NCBI RefSeq assembly: GCF_009768885.1
Contig: NZ_WSQA01000002.1
Span: 124,001-188,000 of the forward strand
Length of the DNA: 64,000 nt
DNA from: Sphingobacterium humi
GTDB lineage: Bacteria; Bacteroidota; Bacteroidia; Sphingobacteriales; Sphingobacteriaceae
Direction of reading: 5' to 3'
Part shown: one piece after another, positions 44,345-53,354 of the stretch
Numbering within the stretch: the stretch's first letter is position 1
Layout of the letters: each line of letters opens with the position of its first letter
The notes under the pieces: generated by a model
Seen by the model: only the letters and a program-made list of their open reading frames with translations
Databases searched by the model: none
Told to the model about the DNA's origin: nothing
Program-made: the position numbers and the translations under genes

Positions 44345-45471
44345 GATAAGATGATTAAATCTACTTGAACAGGTTCCAATTTTTTCAACAACTTTCTAAA
44401 AAGCCCCATCGTCCATAATATCCTAAAAAATGGCCATTTCGGACGCCCGATACACAAGGTCGTAATCCGCATTTGGATCACTTGCTCTACGATAAGTTCC
44501 GGCACATCCTTCCCCTGCACATGTAATACCTGCCCGCCCAATTCGGTTGCCAATTTAAAGTTATTTATTAAGAATCGTTGTTTATCTAAGGCTATTTTAT
44601 TCGTACCCTCCTTCGGCGTTTGCACATACAACACATACCATTCGGCCTGGTAGTAATTGGCCATACGGCTGGTTTTACGAATCAAGTTCCTCGCTTTCTT
44701 CTCGTCGGTACCAATGCATACCATAAAGCGTTCCAATCGCCATTTCGGTTCACGAATGGTAGTCTTCTCATGCTTTTTAATGGTATGGGATGCAATTTCC
44801 TTCACCGCCAGTTCGCGTAGCAATTGCAAATGCTCCTCTTGAAAGAAATTCGCTAAGGCCGTTTCAATTTTTTCCTTTTTATAAATCTTCCCCTCCTTCA
44901 AGCGACCAATAAGATCCTCCACACTGATATCGATCAATAAGAGCTCGTCGGCCATATCGATCACCTTATCAGGCACCCGTTCCTTCACTTCCACCTTGAA
45001 ATAGGCCGCCAGTTCGATCTGCAAACTCTCTACATGCTGAATATTAATGGCGGAGATAACGTTGATGCCTGCTTCCAAAATTTCCAGCACATCTTGCCAG
45101 CGCTTCTCATTTTTGCTACCCGGAATATTGGTATGCGCCAATTCATCAATAACCACCACCTCGGGCTTCAGTTTCAAAATCAAGTCTAAATCCAGCTCTT
45201 CCAGCTCATTGCCTTTGTAGTAAAGACGCCTTCTAGGCAAAATAGGCAGGCCCTGAAGCAAAGCCTCCGTTTCCTGCCTACCATGTGTTTCTACATAGCC
45301 AATCTTTACGGGAATACCGTTGTTTACCAAGTTATGTGCTTCCTGCAACATGCGATAGGTTTTCCCTACCCCGGCACACATGCCGAGGTATATCTTGAAT
45401 TTCCCGCGTCGGGATTGCTTCAAGAGGTCCAGGAAAAACTCCGCCGATTTACGTTGGTATTCCATCTTCAA
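44341..45471 (-). CDS. kdpD: KdpD N-terminal sensor domain as a separate protein
   Basis: 376 residues. The first 220 residues are the KdpD sensor domain: FKIYLGMCAGVGKTYRMLQE with Walker A (30-38), VKIGYVETHGR and VVVIDELAHTNIPGSKNEKR. A universal-stress-protein-like domain follows (RFMVCIGTDEKKARNLIRKT, CIGRPKWPFF). The protein stops there: the four membrane helices, GAF and kinase domains of E. coli KdpD (894 residues) are missing and are replaced by the next gene. Free-standing KdpD sensor domains are known in some other bacteria. Confidence 0.92.
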   Translation of the reverse strand: MKMEYQRKSAEFFLDLLKQSRRGKFKIYLGMCAGVGKTYRMLQEAHNLVNNGIPVKIGYVETHGRQETEALLQGLPILPRRRLYYKGNELEELDLDLILKLKPEVVVIDELAHTNIPGSKNEKRWQDVLEILEAGINVISAINIQHVESLQIELAAYFKVEVKERVPDKVIDMADELLLIDISVEDLIGRLKEGKIYKKEKIETALANFFQEEHLQLLRELAVKEIASHTIKKHEKTTIREPKWRLERFMVCIGTDEKKARNLIRKTSRMANYYQAEWYVLYVQTPKEGTNKIALDKQRFLINNFKLATELGGQVLHVQGKDVPELIVEQVIQMRITTLCIGRPKWPFFRILWTMGLFRKLLKKLEPVQVDLIILS

Positions 45472-45483
45472 TTGGGTATATCA

Positions 45484-46563
45484 TTAAAATCGCCATCCTA
45501 TACTCGTTGTAAAACAGGCTTGCCTATCGGTATAGTTCGCCGTTCCTTTTTTGAATATAGCGCCATCACTGTTTAAGTAACGGAATTCTGAGCGCCAAAA
45601 AAGATCAGGTTGAATCTGCATATCAAATCCCAATGAACCGCCAATTACCTTTTTAGGCAAGGGGTCCATACTTCCAAACATGGCGTCATCGCCATCGTTA
45701 TAGTATTCGCCCCGTGCATTCAAGCGATATCGGTCGCTAATGGCATATTGCAACTGTAAGCCCGTTGTCCACCAGTTTAAGGTTTTGCTGCTATGCGCTT
45801 GCTTTTGCATGCCATAATCAAATAAAGCCAACAGCTTTACTTGTTCGTGCACTTGCACCTGCATATAAAAGTCGTGAAAAAAACGTAAACTATCAGGTCC
45901 TTCATTTCCGATATAGGAACTGCTGTTGAACAAGAGGTTCTCGTTGGGTTGATAGGTTAACTGATGGCCGAATGACATGCCTTTACTGCTTTCGGGAAGC
46001 TGGATTTTTTGCCATCCATTGAGGGCCAATACCGCAACATACCAATCGCCCTTAGCATTCGTATAGCTCAGCTTGGCACCGGTTTCAAAGTAAGGTGAAT
46101 TTTCGGCAGCAATACTGCGGGTAAGGCTGATATTGTCGATACCAATCGCACTCTCTGGCCCGATATGGGAAGGCATGATCCCGGCATCGAACCAGATGTT
46201 GTGCGACTTACTCAACTTAACGCCAATATTTGCCTCGTAAATATTCTTGTACACGCCTTCTTCAGCAGCATAATTCGCATTCATATACGATCCTGCAGCC
46301 AGGCCAACTTGCCCCCGTAGCCAGTCGCCATCATAGGACGCCTTGACCATCGCGAGGTTTACAGCAACCTCATTACTGCGGTTATGGCTATAAACCAAGC
46401 CTGATTTCTGATGGGTAGCAGGCTTGTTAAAATCGTAACTGTAATAACTCTCTACATACCCTCCGAAGGATAGTGGATTTTTTGTAGAGTCCTTGTCTTC
46501 CTGAGCCAACGCTGAACTGGCAGAAAAACAAAACATTCCCATTAACAGTTGTTTAATTTGCAT
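45484..46563 (-). CDS. Outer-membrane beta-barrel porin (BBP2-like) in the kdp operon
   Basis: 359 residues. Signal peptide (LLMGMFCFSASSALAQ), then FGGYVESYYSYDFNKP, FDAGIMPSHIGPESAIGIDN and strand-rich segments ending SIGWRF (terminal Phe), as in the OmpL-like porin-2 family of Bacteroidota. It overlaps kdpC by 11 bp and is followed by the KdpD-sensor gene 12 bp on. A role in letting K+ cross the outer membrane under the same control is my inference. Confidence 0.85.
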   Translation of the reverse strand: MQIKQLLMGMFCFSASSALAQEDKDSTKNPLSFGGYVESYYSYDFNKPATHQKSGLVYSHNRSNEVAVNLAMVKASYDGDWLRGQVGLAAGSYMNANYAAEEGVYKNIYEANIGVKLSKSHNIWFDAGIMPSHIGPESAIGIDNISLTRSIAAENSPYFETGAKLSYTNAKGDWYVAVLALNGWQKIQLPESSKGMSFGHQLTYQPNENLLFNSSSYIGNEGPDSLRFFHDFYMQVQVHEQVKLLALFDYGMQKQAHSSKTLNWWTTGLQLQYAISDRYRLNARGEYYNDGDDAMFGSMDPLPKKVIGGSLGFDMQIQPDLFWRSEFRYLNSDGAIFKKGTANYTDRQACFTTSIGWRF

Positions 46564-47140
46564 GCTGACCTCCTTTCATGCTTGATAAGGCATCCAATGC
46601 TAAATTCAATTTTAAAACATGGACTTTCTTTGGACCAAACATGCCCCAAAGTGGAGATTCAATATGCTTATTGACAAGTTCCTCCAGGGTGTCAAGGGCT
46701 AAATTGCGCTCCTTAGCTATACGCGGAATCTGCACTTTTGCACCCGCAACAGAAATATGAGGGTCTAGACCACTACCACTCGCAGTAATCATATCGGCAG
46801 GAATCTGGTTTCGTTCAACCCCCGGATTAATGGCCATGAATGCTTGTATCCGGGATTCCAATTCTTGCAGATATTCCTCGTTGGAAGGGCCTTTATTGCT
46901 GGCTCCTGACCCTGAAGCATCGTAATCTACTGCTGAAGGGCGTGACATAAAATAATTCGTATCGTTCATCGCTTGTCCGATATTGCTGTAGTACTTGTTT
47001 CCGTTGGCTTCTATAAGGAAACCTTCTCCTTTATTAGGTGCCAATTGAGCGACGGCCCATAAAGCCAAAGGATAAGCGACAGCCAACAGCACTAAACAAG
47101 CAACAGTTAGTCGGATAGCGGGTATAATATGCGTTTTCAT
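46553..47140 (-). CDS. kdpC: Potassium-transporting ATPase subunit C
   Basis: 195 residues with one amino-terminal membrane helix (LTVACLVLLAVAYPLALWAV) and the KdpC signatures FMSRPSAVDYDASGSGASNKG, PADMITASGSGLDPHIS and RIAKERNL. KdpC stabilises the KdpAB complex and aids ATP binding. It lies 12 bp after kdpB. Confidence 0.96.
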   Translation of the reverse strand: MKTHIIPAIRLTVACLVLLAVAYPLALWAVAQLAPNKGEGFLIEANGNKYYSNIGQAMNDTNYFMSRPSAVDYDASGSGASNKGPSNEEYLQELESRIQAFMAINPGVERNQIPADMITASGSGLDPHISVAGAKVQIPRIAKERNLALDTLEELVNKHIESPLWGMFGPKKVHVLKLNLALDALSSMKGGQHAN

Positions 47141-47152
47141 TTTCTAGTGTAT

Positions 47153-49162
47153 TTATAGTATAAAGGCTAATGCCATATCGATTAATTTGATGCCTATGAA
47201 TGGGGCTAATAAGCCTCCAAATCCATAGATAAATAGGTTGCGACGTAATAAGGCCGAAGCACCGAGCGGCTTATAAGGCACCCCACGGAGGGCCAAAGGA
47301 ATCAACATCGGAATTAACACCGCGTTGAAGATAATGGCCGAAAGAATGGCCGATTCAGGACTGGCCAATTGCATCACGTTTAAAGGTGCCAGCGCTGGAA
47401 TGGCCATGATAAACAAGGCCGGGATAATGGCAAAATACTTCGCCACATCATTGGCAATACTAAAGGTGGTGAGGGTACCACGAGTCATCAGCAGCTGTTT
47501 ACCAATTTCTACAATCTCAATAAGTTTGGTAGGGTCATTATCCAAATCCACCATATTACCGGCTTCTTTGGCGGCCTGGGTTCCACTGTTCATGGCGACA
47601 CCAACATCGGCCTGAGCCAGGGCTGGCGCATCATTGGTACCATCGCCCATCATCGCCACCAATTTACCTTCCTGCTGTTCCTTACGGATGTAGTTCATCT
47701 TATCCTCGGGTTTTGCCTCCGCAATAAAATCGTCTACGCCGGCAGTTTTCGCAATAAAAGCGGCTGTTAAGGGGTTATCCCCAGTAACCATCACCGTTTT
47801 AATACCCATGCGGCGCAGGCGTGCAAAACGCTCTTGAATGCCCGGTTTAATAATATCCTGCAACTCCACAACGCCTAATACTTGTTCGTTTTCAATCACC
47901 ACGAGTGGGGTTCCACCATTGGCTGCAATGGATTGCACGGTGTCTAGGGTTTCGGTTGGAAATGGATTGCCGGCATCCTCCACAATCTTCTTGATGGCAT
48001 CGGTGGCTCCTTTACGAATGCGAACATTGCCGATGTCCAAGCCTGAACAACGGGTCTCTGCTGTAAACTTGATGAAGATTTCAGCTTCTTCTTTTGGGTT
48101 CGTTAAGTTTAATCCTGCTAATTCAACAATAGACTTTCCTTCAGGTGTTTCATCGTATTTAGAGCTTAATGCCGCAGCCTTCATCAAATGTTCATGCGCA
48201 ACTTGCGGTGCCGCATGAAACTTGGTGGCCTTTCTATTCCCAATGGTAATCGTTCCGGTTTTATCCAGCAATAACACATCGATATCGCCGGCCGTTTCTA
48301 CGGCTTTACCAGATTTGGTCAGCACATTAGCGCGTAAGGCTCTATCCATTCCGGCAATCCCGATGGCCGACAATAAGCCTCCAATGGTGGTTGGCACCAA
48401 GCACACAAATAGGGATATAAACGCCGCGATACTAATACCTACCTTAGCATATAAAGCGAAAGGACTTAAAGTAACCACCACCAGGATGAATACCATGGTA
48501 AATCCGGCCAGGAGAATGGTCAATGCGATTTCATTCGGTGTTTTTTGGCGTTTTGCTCCTTCTACCAAGGCTATCATCTTATCTAAGAAGCTTTCGCCGG
48601 CAGAAGCCGTCACAGTAACGGTTATTTCATCGGACAATACTTTGGTACCGCCCGTAACGGAGCTTTTATCACCTCCTGCTTCGCGGATCACGGGCGCAGA
48701 CTCGCCAGTAATGGCACTCTCATCAATCGTAGCTAAGCCTTTGATAATTTCACCATCGGTTGGAATCACATCGCCTGCCACACAAACGAATACATCGCCT
48801 TTCTGCAAGGCGGAGGAAGCCACAACGCGGCCATCCTGTAACTTTGCCGGGGTTTCTTCACGGGTTTTGCGCAAGCTGTCGGCCTGTGCCTTACCCCTTG
48901 CCTCAGCAAGGGACTCGGCAAAATTGGCAAACAAAAGCGTAAGCAGCAGGATAATAAACACGCTGATGTTATAGCCCAGGCTGCCCTGATCGGTATTGCC
49001 CAACAATACAAGGACACATACCACCCCCATAATAACCGTAGCAATTTCTACAGTAAACATCACAGGGTTGCGGAACATTATTTTTGGATGAAGCTTCACA
49101 AAAGCTTGCTTGATAGATTCATTCAATAATTTCGGATCAAAAAATGAATTTTGAGCTTTCAT
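47153..49162 (-). CDS. kdpB: Potassium-transporting P-type ATPase subunit B
   Basis: 669 residues. TGES (152-155), the phosphorylated Asp300 in [30 protein letters not shown] and [20 protein letters not shown] are the P-type ATPase motifs, with seven membrane helices as in KdpB. It powers K+ uptake by KdpA. The serine of TGES is the inhibitory phosphorylation site in E. coli and is conserved. Confidence 0.97.
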   Translation of the reverse strand: MKAQNSFFDPKLLNESIKQAFVKLHPKIMFRNPVMFTVEIATVIMGVVCVLVLLGNTDQGSLGYNISVFIILLLTLLFANFAESLAEARGKAQADSLRKTREETPAKLQDGRVVASSALQKGDVFVCVAGDVIPTDGEIIKGLATIDESAITGESAPVIREAGGDKSSVTGGTKVLSDEITVTVTASAGESFLDKMIALVEGAKRQKTPNEIALTILLAGFTMVFILVVVTLSPFALYAKVGISIAAFISLFVCLVPTTIGGLLSAIGIAGMDRALRANVLTKSGKAVETAGDIDVLLLDKTGTITIGNRKATKFHAAPQVAHEHLMKAAALSSKYDETPEGKSIVELAGLNLTNPKEEAEIFIKFTAETRCSGLDIGNVRIRKGATDAIKKIVEDAGNPFPTETLDTVQSIAANGGTPLVVIENEQVLGVVELQDIIKPGIQERFARLRRMGIKTVMVTGDNPLTAAFIAKTAGVDDFIAEAKPEDKMNYIRKEQQEGKLVAMMGDGTNDAPALAQADVGVAMNSGTQAAKEAGNMVDLDNDPTKLIEIVEIGKQLLMTRGTLTTFSIANDVAKYFAIIPALFIMAIPALAPLNVMQLASPESAILSAIIFNAVLIPMLIPLALRGVPYKPLGASALLRRNLFIYGFGGLLAPFIGIKLIDMALAFIL

Positions 49163-49173
49163 ATCTATTTTAA

Positions 49174-50862
49174 TTAACGTAAAGTGAAATATTCAGCAAT
49201 TGGACCTAAAGTCAACGCTGGGAAAAAGGATAAGGCGGCAACGAGGGCAATAACGGCCAGTACCATGAATCCGAAGGTATAAGTGTCAGTTTTTAAGGTT
49301 CCGGCACTATCAGGGATGTATTTTTTGCCTGCCAAGATACCTGCAATGGCTACCGGACCGATAATAGGTAAGAAACGTCCGAAGAGCAATACAATCCCGG
49401 TGCTGATATTCCACCATGGGGTGTTATCGCCTAATCCTTCAAAACCACTACCATTATTGGCTGCCGCAGAGGTGTACTCATACAACATTTCGGAGAAGCC
49501 ATGGAAACCCGGATTGTTCAAGGTCGCTTCGCCATAGCCCGGAAAGGCTGCAGCTAAAGCAGTCCCTGTCAGAATAATAAAGGGATGAAGGAAAGCAATC
49601 AACATGGCAATTTTCATCTCCTTGGCTTCCACTTTCTTGCCCATAAATTCTGGCGTACGCCCAACCATCAAGCCGGAGATAAACACCGCTAGGATGATAA
49701 ATATGAAGTAGTTTAAAATACCGACGCCACAACCGCCGAAAAAGGCATTAATCATCATGGCCAGCATTTCATTCATACCCGATAAAGCCATCGTGCTATC
49801 ATGCATCGAGTTCACCGAACCTGTGGAAATAACCGTCGTTACGATAGACCAGAAGCCTGCCGCCCCGGAACCTATCCGGATATCTTTGCCTTCCATAGCA
49901 CCCAAATCTTGGTTGACACCCAGGCGATCGATTGCCGGATTGCCCGCCATTTCCATATGTACGTTTGGAATCGCCAAGCATAAGAATCCGACCGTCATCA
50001 CCGCAAATACAACGTAAGCAAACTTCCGCTTGCGGATGTAGAAACCAAAGGCAAATACCATCGCAATGGGAATGACAAATTGGGCAAACATCTCTGCAAT
50101 ATTGCTGATGAAGGTTGGGTTTTCAAACGGGTGATTGGAATTGACGCCGAAGAATCCTCCGCCGTTGGTGCCTACATGCTTGATGGCAATAAAGCCGGCT
50201 GCAGGACCGCGAGATACATCTACCGTATCACCAGCAAGGGTTACCATTTGGTCTTTCCCTTCAAAGGTCATCGGGGTGCCTTGGAAAATAAGGATCGTCG
50301 CAATGATAAAGGATAAAGGCAATAAGATGCGGGTACAAGATTTGATAAAGAACTGGTAAAAGTTACCCAAGGTCTTGGTAGTTTTGTCCCGAAAAGCCTT
50401 GAATACCATGGCGGCCGCAGCCATCCCTACCCCAGCACTTACAAACTGCAGGAACATCAGCATAAATTGACCAATGTAGCTCAATCCGCTTTCGCCGGAA
50501 TAATGCTGAAGGTTACAGTTCACCACGAAGGATATCGCGGTATTTAAGGCTAAATCGGCACTCATGCCGGGGTTTCCATCAGGGTTCAATGGTAATAAAT
50601 GCTGCCCCATCAACACGGCCATGGTTAGGAATAACCAAAATAAATTGATGGTTAATAAAGCTGTCAGGTTTTCCTTCCAAGTCATCTCCTTCATCGGATC
50701 GATCCCCGACAGCTTATATATAAACTGATCTATAGGCTTGAAAATACGGTCGAACATAGTTCGTTCGCCAAGATACACACGTGCTATATACCGACCCAAG
50801 GGAATCCCCAGAGCAATGGTAAATAGGAACATAAATAAAACACCTAATATTTCTGTATTCAT
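49174..50862 (-). CDS. kdpA: Potassium-transporting ATPase subunit A
   Basis: 562 residues, about ten membrane helices. Selectivity-filter segments typical of KdpA are present: [38 protein letters not shown] and [15 protein letters not shown]. It is the K+-binding channel-like subunit. Follows kdpF by 12 bp. Confidence 0.97.
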   Translation of the reverse strand: MNTEILGVLFMFLFTIALGIPLGRYIARVYLGERTMFDRIFKPIDQFIYKLSGIDPMKEMTWKENLTALLTINLFWLFLTMAVLMGQHLLPLNPDGNPGMSADLALNTAISFVVNCNLQHYSGESGLSYIGQFMLMFLQFVSAGVGMAAAAMVFKAFRDKTTKTLGNFYQFFIKSCTRILLPLSFIIATILIFQGTPMTFEGKDQMVTLAGDTVDVSRGPAAGFIAIKHVGTNGGGFFGVNSNHPFENPTFISNIAEMFAQFVIPIAMVFAFGFYIRKRKFAYVVFAVMTVGFLCLAIPNVHMEMAGNPAIDRLGVNQDLGAMEGKDIRIGSGAAGFWSIVTTVISTGSVNSMHDSTMALSGMNEMLAMMINAFFGGCGVGILNYFIFIILAVFISGLMVGRTPEFMGKKVEAKEMKIAMLIAFLHPFIILTGTALAAAFPGYGEATLNNPGFHGFSEMLYEYTSAAANNGSGFEGLGDNTPWWNISTGIVLLFGRFLPIIGPVAIAGILAGKKYIPDSAGTLKTDTYTFGFMVLAVIALVAALSFFPALTLGPIAEYFTLR

Positions 50863-50874
50863 TTTAGTATAAGG

Positions 50875-50952
50875 TTAAAATCGTTCCGGATAAACCAATA
50901 CATATACGATGTATAGGAAAACCAGAATTGAAATAATTAATAAGGCTATCAT
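50875..50952 (-). CDS. kdpF: KdpF, small lipid-like subunit of the Kdp ATPase
   Basis: A 25-residue reading frame from ATG at 50952 to TAA at 50875 encodes one membrane helix (MIALLIISILVFLYIVYVLV) ending YPERF. The length, the single helix, the YPE(R/K)F-type end and the place directly before kdpA all fit KdpF, which sits at the KdpA-membrane interface. It starts 2 bp after the stop of the 111-residue protein gene. Confidence 0.9.
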   Translation of the reverse strand: MIALLIISILVFLYIVYVLVYPERF

Positions 50953-50954
50953 GA

Positions 50955-51290
50955 TTAATTTTCTAAAATCGTTTTCATATAAATGGATCGCATTTCCTTC
51001 GGCATATAGGCCATGTGCTTCTTCAGGCTTGCTGGCGATTCACATTTGGACAAGCGTTCCAAGAACTCATTTTCAATCGCATTGCGGATATGCAAGCTGC
51101 CATTGTAATAGAGAATACCCATAATGTTGATGGCTTCCTTGGCCAGGGCTTGCTCTTCGTCGCTACCCTCCAAGCATTCCATACAATAGTCGGCTACATT
51201 CTGTAATACCTTGTACTCGGATAATTCCCGATCCGAAGGCATACATTGTGGAAACCACTCATTTACGGTATTGATAATTTTGTTTTCCAT
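50955..51290 (-). CDS. Small soluble protein of the kdp operon, unknown function (paralog 2)
   Basis: 111 residues, helical, acidic, with several Cys and Met and no signal or membrane helix. The part GILYYNGSLHIRNAIENEFL with YMPKEMRSIYMK aligns with GQLYERGDRAIRQSIDYLFM and LPQPLRISYQ of the protein at 51386-51745, so the two are distant paralogs. It lies between a 27-residue membrane peptide gene and kdpF with gaps of 2-4 bp. It probably acts in the cytoplasm together with Kdp, but no function is known to me. Confidence 0.8.
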   Translation of the reverse strand: MENKIINTVNEWFPQCMPSDRELSEYKVLQNVADYCMECLEGSDEEQALAKEAINIMGILYYNGSLHIRNAIENEFLERLSKCESPASLKKHMAYMPKEMRSIYMKTILEN

Positions 51291-51294
51291 GGTG

Positions 51295-51378
51295 TTAAAT
51301 TTTATCGAAAAAATCGATGGATTTGTAGAAGATTGCGAAGCACAACAGGGCTATGGCAATCATAGCAAGGGTCATCAT
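51295..51378 (-). CDS. 27-residue single-helix membrane peptide of the kdp operon
   Basis: The frame from ATG-ATG at 51378 to TAA at 51295 gives one membrane helix (MMTLAMIAIALLCFAIFY) and a short charged end (KSIDFFDKI). It lies 7 bp after the 119-residue gene and 4 bp before the 111-residue gene, the tight packing expected of a real gene in an operon. It resembles KdpF in size and topology but has a different end. Without a homology search, its reality rests on spacing and the clear helix. Confidence 0.6.
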   Translation of the reverse strand: MMTLAMIAIALLCFAIFYKSIDFFDKI

Positions 51379-51385
51379 CTGTTTC

Positions 51386-51745
51386 TTATTTAAGGTGTTG
51401 CGATTGATAGGAAATGCGGAGCGGCTGAGGTAAGTGGCTCAATAGATTATGCCATTCCTTACTGCTGCATAAATGATCCATGCGCGAGAAGCTATACATA
51501 AACAAGTAATCGATACTCTGTCGAATGGCCCGATCACCACGTTCATAAAGCTGGCCTACGCATTGCAGTAAGCGATAGGCATGTTGGTACTTGCGTTGGG
51601 TGCAGACCTCCCGGAGGTAGGTCACCAGCACCTGCATCACCGGCATGGCCTGTGTTTGATCTGCCAAACTCTGTAGTCGTGGACTGATTTTCCGAATCCG
51701 CCGACCCACAAACTGTGACATCTCTGTTGAACTAATATTTTCCAT
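51386..51745 (-). CDS. Small soluble protein heading the kdp operon, unknown function (paralog 1)
   Basis: 119 residues, basic and helical, no signal or membrane helix. Shares the layout GxLYxxGxxxIRxxI...F and a final (L/M)PxxxRxxY with the 111-residue protein at 50955-51290. It is the first gene of the kdp operon (158 bp after the sigma-54-type regulator), so it should respond to the same signal. Function unknown; a cytoplasmic regulator or assembly factor of Kdp is possible. Confidence 0.75.
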   Translation of the reverse strand: MENISSTEMSQFVGRRIRKISPRLQSLADQTQAMPVMQVLVTYLREVCTQRKYQHAYRLLQCVGQLYERGDRAIRQSIDYLFMYSFSRMDHLCSSKEWHNLLSHLPQPLRISYQSQHLK

Positions 51746-51815
51746 TATCTGTTATTGTTTTCCAAGGCATGCCAATACAAATACCAAGAACTTGAAAAAC
51801 ACAACAAAACACTGA

Positions 51816-51829
51816 TATACAGCTGTATA
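51816..51829. promoter_or_regulatory. Perfect palindrome upstream of the kdp operon
   Basis: TATACAGCTGTATA is a perfect 14-bp palindrome 71 bp before the first kdp-operon ATG. Between the terminator (51856-51884) and the operon there is no TAnnTTTG box on the minus strand. A binding site for the neighbouring sigma-54-type activator or another dimeric regulator is plausible. Confidence 0.4.
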
Positions 51830-51855
51830 ATAAATAATCAGAAACTTTAGGTCAT

Positions 51856-51884
51856 AAAAAAGCCTATCAAAATGATAGGCTCTT
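51856..51884 (-). terminator. Terminator after the sigma-54-type regulator gene
   Basis: Minus strand: GAGCCTATC, loop ATTTT, GATAGGCTTTTTT. A 9-bp stem with a T-run, 19 bp after the regulator stop codon, separates it from the kdp operon. Confidence 0.85.
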
Positions 51885-51902
51885 TCTCAATATGGTAGGA
51901 TA

Positions 51903-53246
51903 TTAGAGTTGATACTCTTCAATTTTACGATATAAGGTGGCAATCCCGATGCCTAGTAATCTAGCCGCTTCGGCCTTATTCCCATGGGTATGGATTAACA
52001 CCTTGCGGATATGATTCTTTTCTACTTCCTGCATGGCGTAGGAACTGCCTGAACTGCCCACGCTTTCATGATGTAAAAAGTCGTAAGGAAGATTTTCCTG
52101 GGTCAAGGTGCCCCCATCCATAAGGATTAGACTACGCTCTACGATATTCTTTAACTCCCGAACATTCCCTTTCCATACCCGGTTCATAAAGGCTTCCACA
52201 TAAGAATCTTCAATCTTCGGCATCTTCAGGTTCATCTTGCTGGCACAAATACCTACAAAATAATTAATCAATAAGGGGATATCTATTTTCCGATCGTTTA
52301 ACGAAGGTAAGCTGATGTTAAATACCGATAAGCGGTAGTATAAATCGGCCCTAAAATGACCGTCTTCTACTTCTTGTTCCAGGTTCCGATTCGTAGCCGC
52401 AATAATCCGGACATCGACCTTGCTGGGTTTACTTTCCCCCACTTTAAAGAACTCGCCGGTTTCTAATACCCGCAGAATCTTGGCTTGCAACTCCAAGGGC
52501 ATCTCGCCCATCTCATCCAAAAACAAAGTGCCGCCATGGGCTTCTTCAAAGAGTCCTGATTTATCTTTCATAGCCCCGGTAAAGGAGCCAGCCACATGGC
52601 CAAACAACTCACTTTCCAGAATCTCCTTACTGAAAGCAGAACAATTGACTGCTACAAAGTTCTTCCCCCTACGTTTGCTGGCATAATGGATAGATTGGGC
52701 AAAAACTTCCTTACCTGTTCCGGTTTCACCGAGCAGCAAAACTGTCGTATCTGTAGGGGCCACTTTTTCACCTAAAGCGATAGCTTCTTTAAGTTCACGC
52801 GATTGCCCAACAATCTTATCAAAAGCATACTTCTTGCCCACTTGTTCTTCCAATCGGGCCAAACGCTTCGCCATGCCGGCCTTATCAAAGGCTTTATAGA
52901 GCAATGGAATGATTTTATTGTTATCATCGCCTTTGGTCATATAATCAAAAGCTCCATTCTTGATCGCCTGGACTCCATCGGCAATTTGCCCGAAGGCAGT
53001 CATCAGGATTACTTCCGCCAAAGGTTGCTGCTTTTTGATTTCAATGACAAAGTCTACCCCATTACCATCAGGAAGCTTCACATCGGAAATCACCACATCC
53101 ACATCTTGCTGCTTTAAGCAGTGCAATCCTGCCTTCAGCGTGGCGGCTTGAAGAATTTCCAGATCCTCCCATTCCAGTTGAATAATACGGGCGAGTAGCT
53201 GCCGAAGTTTATCTTCATCGTCGATGATGAGCATCCGTTTTTGCAT
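51903..53246 (-). CDS. Sigma-54-dependent response regulator (NtrC family)
   Basis: 447 residues: receiver domain with phospho-acceptor Asp55 and Lys105 (MTKG in place of the usual KP), AAA+ domain with Walker A GETGTGKE (173-180) and Walker B GGTLFLDEMGEMP, and a Fis-type HTH at the end (GNKAEAARLLGIGIATLYRK). The sigma-54 contact loop reads GSFTGA (220-225) instead of the usual GAFTGA. It lies directly upstream of the kdp operon and is likely the partner of the kdp histidine kinase, since no KdpE gene is next to the operon. It is divergent from the OmpR-type pair. Confidence 0.92.
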   Translation of the reverse strand: MQKRMLIIDDEDKLRQLLARIIQLEWEDLEILQAATLKAGLHCLKQQDVDVVISDVKLPDGNGVDFVIEIKKQQPLAEVILMTAFGQIADGVQAIKNGAFDYMTKGDDNNKIIPLLYKAFDKAGMAKRLARLEEQVGKKYAFDKIVGQSRELKEAIALGEKVAPTDTTVLLLGETGTGKEVFAQSIHYASKRRGKNFVAVNCSAFSKEILESELFGHVAGSFTGAMKDKSGLFEEAHGGTLFLDEMGEMPLELQAKILRVLETGEFFKVGESKPSKVDVRIIAATNRNLEQEVEDGHFRADLYYRLSVFNISLPSLNDRKIDIPLLINYFVGICASKMNLKMPKIEDSYVEAFMNRVWKGNVRELKNIVERSLILMDGGTLTQENLPYDFLHHESVGSSGSSYAMQEVEKNHIRKVLIHTHGNKAEAARLLGIGIATLYRKIEEYQL

Positions 53247-53308
53247 AAGGTACTTTCCTTGATTTGCTGGCTAATTTATAAAAAATTGAAATACCCCTCG
53301 CAGGATTC

Positions 53309-53329
53309 CAGATTCTTTTCAGATTCTTT
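53309..53329 (+). promoter_or_regulatory. Direct repeat, candidate OmpR/PhoB-type operator
   Basis: CAGATTCTTT occurs twice with an 11-bp period (53309-53318 and 53320-53329), 26 bp before the response regulator ATG. Head-to-tail repeats one helical turn apart are the usual binding sites of OmpR-family regulators, so autoregulation is likely. A closely similar string lies before the PepSY-like gene (55334-55347). Confidence 0.55.
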
Positions 53330-53354
53330 CTGTTTAATTGTATTTTTAGAAAAG

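Noticed and set aside
48222..48974. Plus-strand frame of 250 codons inside kdpB
   Set aside because: Antisense shadow of a strongly conserved P-type ATPase gene; composition has no protein-like features.
51770..51787. Sigma-54 promoter (TTGGTATTTGTATTGGCA) before the kdp operon
   Set aside because: The GG and GC elements are one base off the strict spacing of -24/-12 promoters and the upstream half is poor, so I do not call it.
53241..53354. Extended amino end of the OmpR-type regulator
   Set aside because: Receiver domains begin directly with MKILIIEDE; the upstream codons cover the promoter and its direct repeat.
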